The position numbers and the translations under genes are program-made. Below, one piece after another: positions 8,532 to 15,469 of a stretch of 64,000 nucleotides of DNA. The notes under the pieces are model-generated. The model saw only the letters and a program-made list of their open reading frames with translations, made no database searches and was not told the origin of the DNA. This DNA is from Akkermansiaceae bacterium (GTDB lineage: Bacteria > Verrucomicrobiota > Verrucomicrobiia > Verrucomicrobiales > Akkermansiaceae). Numbering within the stretch: position 1 is the first letter of the stretch; every line of letters begins with the position of its first letter. The DNA is taken from NCBI GenBank assembly GCA_024233115.1, contig JACKQB010000005.1:310001-374000 (forward strand). Reading direction: 5' to 3'.

Positions 8532-9478
8532 ATCTTTCCAAGCTCCCAAACGTCCAACAGCGCGGAGGCAAGACCATCGCCGCTTGTCCCGCCTGCCGCG
8601 CCGCAGGTGGCGACAAGCAAGGCAATCATCTGGTCATCTACGACAACGGAAAATTTGGATGCGCAGCTCATGACGGCGATAGCGCACACCGCAAGGAGAT
8701 ATTCGCCTTGGCTGGAATCCTCGAAAAGCAGGAACTGACACCGGAGGCAAAACGCCAGTGGGCAGAGCAACGCCGCAGGGAGAAACTCCGCATCACCAAG
8801 CAAGAGAAGCTCACAGAGCGCATCCAGGAGATTCTGGAAGGTAAACTATCCCCGTATCTCTCAAACGACTGGCAGGCCGATCTATGGCATGCATCACCCA
8901 TACGCTTTGACCACTCGGAAGCCGCACCGCACGACTTCATCGCCTCGCTATTCAAGCCCGATGATGTTTTATGGTTAGGCGACACCTACGACACCGGGAA
9001 GCCAGAACACGCGGCCAACTTCAAAACGTGCCGTGACTGGCTCACAATCGCCCGCCTGCCGCACCGCATCGCCGCTGGGACATTCCACCCCGGAACCATC
9101 AGCCGATGCAAGGAATACGTGAAATCATCCCCCTTCATCCTGCTGGAAAGCGATGAACTGATAGGCCGCAAACCAAGCACGCCGGAAGAACGGGAGAGGA
9201 ACAAAGCCCTGAGTAGTGCCCTGATAGGCTACGCGAAGGACAAGCTAGGACTGACACTCCGCGCAGTCATCGACACAGGGAATCGCTCGCTTCACGCATG
9301 GTATGACCGCCCACCGGAACCAGCCATGAACGCCATCCACAAAATGGCCGCAGGACTCCGCATAGACAAAGCTGTGCTCGATAGCTGCCAAGCAGCCCCC
9401 CTACGTATGCCCCACTGCATCCATGAAAAAACAAACCACCCCGCACGCCTTCTTTACCTCAATCCTATCACCCAATGA
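8525..9478 (+). CDS. Zinc-finger primase-like replication protein
   Basis: A 317-residue protein. Residues 21-49 form a CHC2/DnaG-like zinc finger (CPAC at 21-24, then C46 and H49). The C-terminal half has elements like an archaeo-eukaryotic primase: an acidic pair in LLESDE (E208, D210), TGNRSLHAW at 251-259 resembling the SxH motif, D281, and a basic LRMPHC segment. It probably makes primers at the island's origin. It has a strong ribosome site, and its stop overlaps the start of the ATPase gene (ATGA), so the two are translationally coupled. The AEP assignment rests on my reading of motifs. Confidence 0.62.
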   Translation: MLDLSKLPNVQQRGGKTIAACPACRAAGGDKQGNHLVIYDNGKFGCAAHDGDSAHRKEIFALAGILEKQELTPEAKRQWAEQRRREKLRITKQEKLTERIQEILEGKLSPYLSNDWQADLWHASPIRFDHSEAAPHDFIASLFKPDDVLWLGDTYDTGKPEHAANFKTCRDWLTIARLPHRIAAGTFHPGTISRCKEYVKSSPFILLESDELIGRKPSTPEERERNKALSSALIGYAKDKLGLTLRAVIDTGNRSLHAWYDRPPEPAMNAIHKMAAGLRIDKAVLDSCQAAPLRMPHCIHEKTNHPARLLYLNPITQ

Positions 9479-10512
9479 ACCAGACTTCACCAAAACAAAT
9501 CAAAGAACTTCACCCCGCAGAAAAAGAACTCCAGGGTATCAGCGAGGAAATCAAAAACCCGTTACCATTGATCAAGCAAACCCTTGTCGCTTCGGTTCTT
9601 TCATCGTCCGCGTTTCTAGGCATGGACATACCAGAACGTCCGACACTGCTAGACCCATTTTTCAAACAAGGCGACTATGGCATCATTTTCGCCCCGCGAG
9701 GCGTAGGTAAGAGCTGGCTATCCCTACTCATGGGCAAAGCTCTATCAGAAAGCTCTATGATGGGCACACACTGGAAGGGCAAGGAGGCTCAGCGCATACT
9801 TTATCTTGATTCAGAAATGAATCTGTATGACCTGCAAGAGCGTTGCCGAATGCTCGCCATTACCAGCGACAACTTCAGTATCCTAAGCCATGAAGTGCTG
9901 TTCAGTGCCTCGGGTGATAGCTTGTCGCTAAACCTAACGGAACCCGCCCAACAGCAAGCGATTCTGAATTACTGCGAAGAAATGGAAACTAATGTGCTTA
10001 TCCTTGATAACTTATCCACGGCATTCAGAGGATTGAAAGAAAACGAAAGCGATTCATGGGAGCAGGTCAGCCCTTGGATTCTTGACCTCCGCCGCAGGGG
10101 GATTGCCGTCATCCTGGTTTGCCATGCAGGACGTAACGGACAAATTAGAGGCACAAGCAAGCGGGAAGATCCCGCGCACTGGATACTGAGTCTGGAAGAT
10201 ATGGACGGCCTTGATGAAGATGGGTGCCACCAGTTCAAAACCAAGTTTACCAAGTGCCGTAATTGCGCCCCATCCTACGCCCCCTCGCTGGCATGGAAGC
10301 TCATTCATACCGAGCAAGGCATCATAGCGGAAACCAGAGCAATCGACCTCTACGACCAGTTCCTTGAGCTTGTAGCCGGGGGGGGCACTTCCGCATCAGA
10401 GATTGCTAGTGAATTAGGAAAGGGGAAGGGGACTATCTCAAAATGGGCGCACAAAGCGCAAGCTGACGCGAAAATCATGATCAAAAATGGCCGCTATTTA
10501 CCGAGCAATTAA
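9475..10512 (+). CDS. RepA-like AAA ATPase / replicative helicase
   Basis: A 345-residue RecA-fold ATPase (AAA_25/RepA type). Walker A is APRGVGKS at residues 73-80; Walker B is VLILDNLS around 174-181 with Asp178; the VILVCHAGRNG segment fits sensor region of hexameric RepA-like helicases. The C-terminus has a helix-turn-helix-like stretch, SASEIASELGKGKGTISKW. It follows the primase-like gene with a 4-base overlap and is directly followed by the GGAAAC repeat array, so it likely loads at or unwinds that origin. Confidence 0.78.
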   Translation: MNQTSPKQIKELHPAEKELQGISEEIKNPLPLIKQTLVASVLSSSAFLGMDIPERPTLLDPFFKQGDYGIIFAPRGVGKSWLSLLMGKALSESSMMGTHWKGKEAQRILYLDSEMNLYDLQERCRMLAITSDNFSILSHEVLFSASGDSLSLNLTEPAQQQAILNYCEEMETNVLILDNLSTAFRGLKENESDSWEQVSPWILDLRRRGIAVILVCHAGRNGQIRGTSKREDPAHWILSLEDMDGLDEDGCHQFKTKFTKCRNCAPSYAPSLAWKLIHTEQGIIAETRAIDLYDQFLELVAGGGTSASEIASELGKGKGTISKWAHKAQADAKIMIKNGRYLPSN

Positions 10513-10518
10513 CACCCC

Positions 10519-10676
10519 GTTTCCTGTTTCCCCCCTTTAGGGCGGGAAACGGGAAACCGATGGAAACGGATACGGAAACCGACAGACTCAAACCTATCTA
10601 AATCAATAGTTTCCCAGAAACATGAAGGAAACGAGCAATCAGAATCATGGAAACGACAGGAGGTAGCACCGTTTCC
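10519..10676. repeat. Iteron-like array, candidate replication origin
   Basis: Ten copies of GGAAAC in 158 bp: direct at 10545, 10552, 10562, 10574, 10627 and 10649; inverted (GTTTCC) at 10519, 10526, 10609 and 10671. By base composition fewer than one is expected. Most extend to GGAAACSGA-like words. Clustered short repeats immediately downstream of helicase and primase genes are typical of iteron origins of plasmids and satellites. Between the two clusters lies a more AT-rich stretch around 10582-10608. It could instead be a multi-site operator for the downstream genes. Confidence 0.6.
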
Positions 10677-10714
10677 AAAATCTCCAAAATAGAAACACCC
10701 ACATCATCAAAGCC

Positions 10715-11152
10715 ATGCCCACCCGCATAAAAGACACCCCACCCCGCCGCAAGGACGGAACCTATCCACCCGGCACATCTGGCAACCCATCGGGCAGACC
10801 CAAATCAGCCAACGCCGAGCTACGCCAAAGGCTAGCCAAGGACGGGGAAAAGATCATTCAAGCCGTCATCGATCAAGCCATGGAAGGCGACATGACCGCC
10901 GCCAAAATCATCCTCGACCGCATCCTGCCCCCGCTACGCCCCACAGTTGCCCCTGTAACCGTCCCTCTGCCACATGGAGCCAGCCAGACCGACACAGCCC
11001 AAGCCATCCTCACAGCCGCCGCCCAGGGGTACATTCCCGCAGACACCGCCGCCCAACTCATCACTGCCACCGCCAATCTGACACGAATCATCGAACTCGA
11101 AGAAATAAAGCCCCGCCTCGAAGCCCTCGAACGCGCCTTGAAGAAACAATGA
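10715..11152 (+). CDS. DUF5681-like protein
   Basis: A 145-residue protein. The N-terminus YPPGTSGNPSGRPK (residues 17-30) is the hallmark GxSGNPxGRPK segment of DUF5681 proteins, which occur mainly on phages and integrated elements, sometimes near terminase genes. The middle is helical with a proline-rich linker and the C-terminus forms an amphipathic, probably coiled-coil helix (IIELEEIKPRLEALERALKK). Function is unknown; a small-terminase-like DNA-binding role is possible but unproven. It is the first gene after the iteron-like array. Confidence 0.65.
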   Translation: MPTRIKDTPPRRKDGTYPPGTSGNPSGRPKSANAELRQRLAKDGEKIIQAVIDQAMEGDMTAAKIILDRILPPLRPTVAPVTVPLPHGASQTDTAQAILTAAAQGYIPADTAAQLITATANLTRIIELEEIKPRLEALERALKKQ

Positions 11153-11162
11153 CATCCGCACC

Positions 11163-11678
11163 ATGAAAACCATTACAGATACCGCCTACAACAACCTCAC
11201 CATGCGCCAACGCCTACGCGCCGCAGTTGCCGCTTTTGGCAGGGATGACATGGAAGAAGTCAACCGTCTTGCCGAGACATCACAAGAAGGTGAATACACC
11301 ATCGACAAGCTCAATGCGCGTCTATCAGATTTCTTCACCATCAGCATGACCATTAACCTCGATCTTATGAACTGCCTTGCGAAGTGGCTCTTGGCGCAAA
11401 CCTTGGATAATACGGATTTTGCATCAGATCGCACATTCGAGGTGGTTGACCAGGTCATCAGGCAGTCACTCACAGAATGTGCATCCATCATCGAGGCCAG
11501 AAATACATGGCTCGATACGCTTGGCGTCAGCTTCGAGGATTTCGACCGCTTCAACAGCCCTGCCTCGCCAATGCTGGTAGCACTCACCAAACGCTCAGAA
11601 GGTAAGCAAGACCCATGCATCACAGCCACCTATCTTGAACAAATCCAGAACTACTTCAAAGGCCGCTACCCTTCCTAG
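11163..11678 (+). CDS. Unknown island protein
   Basis: A 171-residue, mostly helical soluble protein starting ten bases after the DUF5681-like gene, so probably in the same transcript. I recognise no domain. Its last 23 bases overlap, tail to tail, the 3' end of the membrane-protein gene on the minus strand. Confidence 0.6.
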   Translation: MKTITDTAYNNLTMRQRLRAAVAAFGRDDMEEVNRLAETSQEGEYTIDKLNARLSDFFTISMTINLDLMNCLAKWLLAQTLDNTDFASDRTFEVVDQVIRQSLTECASIIEARNTWLDTLGVSFEDFDRFNSPASPMLVALTKRSEGKQDPCITATYLEQIQNYFKGRYPS

Positions 11679-12891
11679 ACCTGTTTTCAGCCTGCTTATC
11701 AGGGCGAAATACATACTCACGGAACAGCTCTTTACAAAATTCAGCAGTAGGAGCAATTCGCATGCTGCCGCCGCCATCTAACAAAGGGACTGTGAACGTT
11801 TCTGTCTGAGATGCCATCCTTAACTCACGGATGATACTGCTCTTGATGTTTACAATCTTCAAGAGGGTGTTGGCATCGTGATTTTCTAATTCAGCTTGAA
11901 CCAACCAGTTAGCCTTTTTGAATAATATGGGATTAACACTTTCAAGATGTTTCTTGGCATAGTCTGTATCAAGTAGGTTGCGCAGCTTCTCTAGTTCAAG
12001 TTTTATCGTTTGAACTGTATTGTTAGCAGCTGTGTTTTTGGTTGGCTTTGTATTGCCTTTGTCTCTTGAGGGCTTAGCGGGTTGGTCTTTGCGGGGTAAA
12101 CTGGTTCTGCTTTTTGCTGCTGGATTTTTTACCAACACCAGCGCACTCGCAATAACGACTGCCAAAGTGACTGTATTGATTACACTCCACACAGCAGGGT
12201 TTCCCAACTCGACGGGTAAGAATGGATTATACAACAATGCCAGCAACATAAAGGCGTTACGCCAAGTTGAGCTTTTTTCTTCATGCGCTTTCCACGCCCA
12301 TAATCCGAAGGCCGAAGCAACACAAAAACGAAGCAACATGAAGAAGGCTGAGTGAAAATTTATGCCAAGTATATTTCCAAGGATCGCAGCTATTAGTGTC
12401 ATCGCGATGGCGCAATGCCAGCCGTAACTCTGGACAGCTAGCTTACAATTGCGAATGAACAGGTTTCTCTTGATTAGCTTTTCCGCATCTTGTTCTTTCT
12501 TAATCTCATCCATCTTCTGCCAAAAACCCTTCCAATGATAACCCTTCTTGAGAATTGTAATTTCGGCATCATGCAAGTTGACCAGTGTTTGAAAAATAAA
12601 TTTTGAACTGTGTCGGTTTTTGCTCAGCAGGGTAAAGAAGTCCCCATCATGATAAGTATCGTTAAATAGGTTAAAATCCCATTCAGGAATCACCTGCAAA
12701 CAGTCAATCAATGCGCATTCTAATTCCTTGAAAGGTACATACCCACCATCAAACACCTCTTTTCCTATGCTACGAGCTTTCGCTACAATGTGCCTCCGGT
12801 AGCGAAGAGCTGTTTCTGAGTCATCGAATATGTATTCAACTCCTCGAAACCTCGACTCCATAGCCATGACGGATATTCTACCCAAGCTCAT
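11656..12891 (-). CDS. Unknown island membrane protein (four predicted helices)
   Basis: A 411-residue protein, the only minus-strand gene in the island. An N-terminal soluble region of about 150 residues is followed by four hydrophobic segments between residues about 155 and 260 (AIAMTLIAAILGNILGI; AFFMLLRFCVASAFGLWAW; AFMLLALLYNPFLPV; VINTVTLAVVIASALVLV), then a Lys/Pro/Thr-rich linker and a helical C-terminal domain. The middle LALLYNPFLPVELG pattern resembles DUF6804-type small membrane domains. Opposite orientation and lack of replication features suggest cargo. A membrane-acting defence or superinfection-exclusion role is speculation. An internal ATG a few codons in could be the true start. 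Confidence 0.65.
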   Translation of the reverse strand: MSLGRISVMAMESRFRGVEYIFDDSETALRYRRHIVAKARSIGKEVFDGGYVPFKELECALIDCLQVIPEWDFNLFNDTYHDGDFFTLLSKNRHSSKFIFQTLVNLHDAEITILKKGYHWKGFWQKMDEIKKEQDAEKLIKRNLFIRNCKLAVQSYGWHCAIAMTLIAAILGNILGINFHSAFFMLLRFCVASAFGLWAWKAHEEKSSTWRNAFMLLALLYNPFLPVELGNPAVWSVINTVTLAVVIASALVLVKNPAAKSRTSLPRKDQPAKPSRDKGNTKPTKNTAANNTVQTIKLELEKLRNLLDTDYAKKHLESVNPILFKKANWLVQAELENHDANTLLKIVNIKSSIIRELRMASQTETFTVPLLDGGGSMRIAPTAEFCKELFREYVFRPDKQAENRSRKGSGL

Positions 12892-12971
12892 CTTTGCATA
12901 TCATATTCGCACAAAGTGCACTCAGATAACTAGTGTTTTTTTCACCTGATAATCAGATTGATTCTATTTCC

Positions 12972-13250
12972 ATGAATATCCTACACCGACTATTCCCGCC
13001 CCTAGGTAAACGCAGAGCTATGAGGATCGCCATGAGACACTGCCAGCCGGAGCTGGAAAGTTTCAAGCATTGCAGCGCATCCATCGACCAACTCAATATC
13101 TATTGCAAGCCGACCGAGCCGTGCTGGCTGATCTATGCTCCCTGGCTTGACGGAAGAGACAGAGAAGTATTGCGCTCATCACGCATCATCATGGTTTCCA
13201 AGTCGAGCGGGGAAGTCCTTTATGACGGCAGCGCAAACGACGAGGGGTAA
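12972..13250 (+). CDS. Small unknown protein at the right end of the island
   Basis: A 92-residue protein from ATG 12972; an upstream GTG at 12933 would add 13 residues. It has a basic N-terminus, several cysteines (HCQPE, KHCSAS, IYCKPTEPCW) and a C-terminal GEVLYDGSANDEG. No family recognised. It is divergent from the membrane-protein gene and is the last gene before the attachment core. Confidence 0.5.
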   Translation: MNILHRLFPPLGKRRAMRIAMRHCQPELESFKHCSASIDQLNIYCKPTEPCWLIYAPWLDGRDREVLRSSRIIMVSKSSGEVLYDGSANDEG

Positions 13251-13263
13251 ACTGACAGAATAT

Positions 13264-13335
13264 TTGTCCCGTTTCGTGTGCCGCTTCAAACAGCGCAAAA
13301 ACGTGCATTTTTGTGCATTCCTGAAGCGGGACAAG
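13264..13335. promoter_or_regulatory. Candidate arm-type binding sites, right end
   Basis: TTGTCCCGTTT at 13264-13274, GTGCATTTTTGTGCATT at 13303-13319 and the inverted AAGCGGGACAAG at 13324-13335. The same words occur between the left att copy and the integrase. They are suited to be integrase or excisionase contacts; no binding data. Confidence 0.4.
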
Positions 13336-13375
13336 ATTTTTTCCAGCTCGCACAAAAACGCCACAAACCTATAAA

Positions 13376-13408
13376 ACAAAAGGCTCAGGAGTGATCCTGA
13401 GCCTTTTT
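13376..13408. terminator. Bidirectional hairpin terminator next to tmRNA
   Basis: Perfect 10-bp stem AGGCTCAGGA (13381-13390) with TCCTGAGCCT (13395-13404) and loop GTGA, T-run on the right and A-run on the left. On the minus strand it lies directly after the tmRNA CCA end and would terminate ssrA; on the plus strand it would stop island transcription. Confidence 0.85.
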
Positions 13409-13412
13409 AAAT

Positions 13413-13437
13413 TGGTGGAGGCGAGGGGAGTCGAACC
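13413..13437. repeat. Proximal attachment site within ssrA 3' end
   Basis: The 25-bp copy identical to 5817-5841, here forming the functional acceptor stem and T-arm of tmRNA. The crossover must lie inside this identity block. Confidence 0.9.
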
Positions 13438-13770
13438 CCTGTCCTGGATACCTGCTACTTAAGCGTCTACATGTTTAGCTGGTGATAAGGGTTTTAGGAG
13501 GGCAGTCGCTCACCAGCGGCTTGGGCACTCCGATTGACCTGTTGAGTCTTACCTTTGACCCGGTCACCCGGTCTCCGGCCAGCCCACTGTTTGGTCGCCT
13601 TCTCCCCTAGTGGACGTCAGGAAGATAGACGTTGCCGTCAATTAAGCAGCAAGTGCGAGCTCGTTAGAGTCTGCAATTAATTTGTTTGAACGGCTTTTTA
13701 AAGAGGCCAACCGATCAACCTCTACATGCGGCCTATGCTTTCAATATCCAGTCGAAACCATTACGCCCCC
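13413..13770 (-). ncRNA. ssrA: Transfer-messenger RNA (tmRNA)
   Basis: One-piece tmRNA of about 358 nt on the minus strand. The 5' end GGGGGCG pairs with the 3' CGCCTCC before ACCA; the GTTTCGACT and GGGGTTCGACTCCCC elements form the tRNA-like domain. The tag frame at 13674-13642 encodes ADSNELALAA then TAA, ending in the LAA degron expected for ClpXP targeting. The GTTGGCCTC...GCCG region resembles the start of the first pseudoknot of known tmRNAs. Its role is rescue of stalled ribosomes. The 3' end remains intact although the island integrated there. Confidence 0.97.
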
Positions 13771-13771
13771 C

Positions 13772-13801
13772 TCAGTATTTCTCTCCGAGGAGATGCTGCA
13801 A
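13772..13801 (-). promoter_or_regulatory. Candidate ssrA promoter
   Basis: On the minus strand TTGCAG (13801-13796), an 18-base spacer and TACTGA (13777-13772) precede the tmRNA 5' G. Position is right for a sigma-70 promoter, but the -10 box is a weak match. Confidence 0.4.
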
Positions 13802-13929
13802 GCTGCCCCGGTTTGATAAATTTGCAAGTGATATCGCGTGGATTTTTTAAGGCCGGGTCTTTTTTCTGCAAGATATCCATCCTTCGGCCTTATTAGTAGG
13901 GAGCATTGGAATGCAGCATTTTTAATATC

Positions 13930-15423
13930 ATGATCAAACAGACCAGTCGATTTTTCCTCATCTCTCTCCTCTTCACGTTGTTGGGGTCCCACTATGCATC
14001 CGCAGTAGAAAAACCGAACATCATCTGGATTTTTTCGGATGACCATTCCTATCAGACGATCGGTGCCTATGGGGGGCGATTGCAGCAGCTGAACATGACG
14101 CCCAATATTGACCGGCTGGCCAATGAGGGGATGCGATTCGACCGGTGTTACGTCTCGAACTCGATCTGTGGTCCGAGCCGGGCGGTTCTACTTACGGGCA
14201 AACACAGTCATCTGAATGGCAAATTGGATAACCATGGCGGCTTTAACCACGACCAGATGAACTTTGCCAAGCTTCTCCAGAAAAACGGTTATCAAACGGC
14301 GCTGATTGGTAAAATCCACCTCAACGGAGCGATGCAGGGCTTCGATTACTGGGACGTTTTGCCAGGGCAGGGAAAATACAATGATCCCGATTTTATATCT
14401 CAAAAGGGCAAAGAGAAAAACACCGGTTACGTCAGTGATGTCATCACCGATAAGACCCTGGCGTGGTTGAAAGGCCAGCGTGACAGGTCGAAGCCATTTA
14501 TGCTGATGATGCATCACAAGGCCCCTCATCGGAACTGGACGCCCGCCAAACGTCACATGGACAAATACGCCGACGTAACCATTCCTGAACCACCGACTCT
14601 ATTTGACGATTACACGGGTCGCGGCACGGCGGCTCACAAACAGGACATGACGATCGATAAAACCATGCGCATGGTGCAGGATCTTAAAGTGGGTGGCAAA
14701 TTCGCCACCAGCGAGCAGTTCAAGGCGCGCAATGCATACTACGCAAAAAACAAACCCACGGGCAAGGCATTGGTGAAGTGGAAATACCAGCTCTACATGA
14801 AGGATTACCTCCGTTGCATTTGGGCGGTCGACGAGAGCGTGGGCCGTTTGCTCGACTACCTCGACGAGTCGGGTCTCAGTAAAAACACCATCGTCATGTA
14901 CTGCTCGGATCAAGGTTTTTATATGGGTGAGCATGGCTGGTTTGACAAACGCTTCATGTATGAGGAGTCATTCCGCACACCGCTGTTAGTGCGCTGGCCC
15001 GACCACGTAAAAGCGGGTTCGGCCAATGATGATCTCGTTCAGAATATTGATTTTGCGGAAACATTCCTCGATATGGCCGGTGTCCAGGCTCCTGAGGAAA
15101 TGCAGGGCGAGAGTATTGTGCCATTGATGAAAGGAAAGACCTCGGACAACTGGCGGAAGTCACTCTACTATCATTACTACGAGTATCCTGGTGCGCATAG
15201 TGTTAGAAAACACGAGGGGGTTTCAGAAAAACGCTTCAAGCTGATCCGCTACTACGGAAAGGGTGTCCCTGATGACGAAGAGTGGGAGTTTTTCGACCTG
15301 GAAAAAGACCCGTCGGAAATGAAAAGCGAATATACCAATCCAGAGTATGAAGCCGAGGTGAGGCGCCTTAAAAAAGAACTGCAGAGACTGCGCGCATACT
15401 ACAAGGTTCCTGACAATGCATAG
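13930..15423 (+). CDS. Sulfatase (S1 family) 1 of 4
   Basis: A 497-residue secreted or periplasmic sulfatase with an N-terminal signal peptide (FFLISLLFTLLGSHYASA). Metal-binding IFSDDH is at about residue 35 and the formylglycine motif CGPSR at about 78; FGE would convert this Cys. The usual GKWHL is GKIHL here. The C-terminus ends with the DLEKDPSEMKSEYTNP segment common to family S1. I chose the ATG at 13930, which begins the signal peptide, over an upstream in-frame start. It heads a run of four sulfatases, implying desulfation of a multiply sulfated polysaccharide. Confidence 0.93.
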   Translation: MIKQTSRFFLISLLFTLLGSHYASAVEKPNIIWIFSDDHSYQTIGAYGGRLQQLNMTPNIDRLANEGMRFDRCYVSNSICGPSRAVLLTGKHSHLNGKLDNHGGFNHDQMNFAKLLQKNGYQTALIGKIHLNGAMQGFDYWDVLPGQGKYNDPDFISQKGKEKNTGYVSDVITDKTLAWLKGQRDRSKPFMLMMHHKAPHRNWTPAKRHMDKYADVTIPEPPTLFDDYTGRGTAAHKQDMTIDKTMRMVQDLKVGGKFATSEQFKARNAYYAKNKPTGKALVKWKYQLYMKDYLRCIWAVDESVGRLLDYLDESGLSKNTIVMYCSDQGFYMGEHGWFDKRFMYEESFRTPLLVRWPDHVKAGSANDDLVQNIDFAETFLDMAGVQAPEEMQGESIVPLMKGKTSDNWRKSLYYHYYEYPGAHSVRKHEGVSEKRFKLIRYYGKGVPDDEEWEFFDLEKDPSEMKSEYTNPEYEAEVRRLKKELQRLRAYYKVPDNA

Positions 15424-15469
15424 CTCGATTGATCTAGTCGACCAATAATTAGTATGATAGTTGTTCCCC

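Larger units (their letters stand above)
5817..13437. mobile_element. Integrated genomic island in ssrA (satellite-like, about 7.6 kb)
   Basis: Bounded by the 25-bp direct repeat of the tmRNA 3' end, with a tyrosine integrase at the distal end, as in other ssrA islands. Contents in order: integrase, unknown coupled gene, excisionase-like gene, small unknown gene, primase-like, RepA-like ATPase, iteron-like array, DUF5681-like protein, unknown gene, membrane protein on the opposite strand, small unknown gene. Base composition is more AT-rich than the flanks. No structural phage genes, relaxase, type IV secretion or large terminase are seen. The replication module plus integrase plus excisionase layout resembles phage satellites, but that classification is inference. 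Confidence 0.88.
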
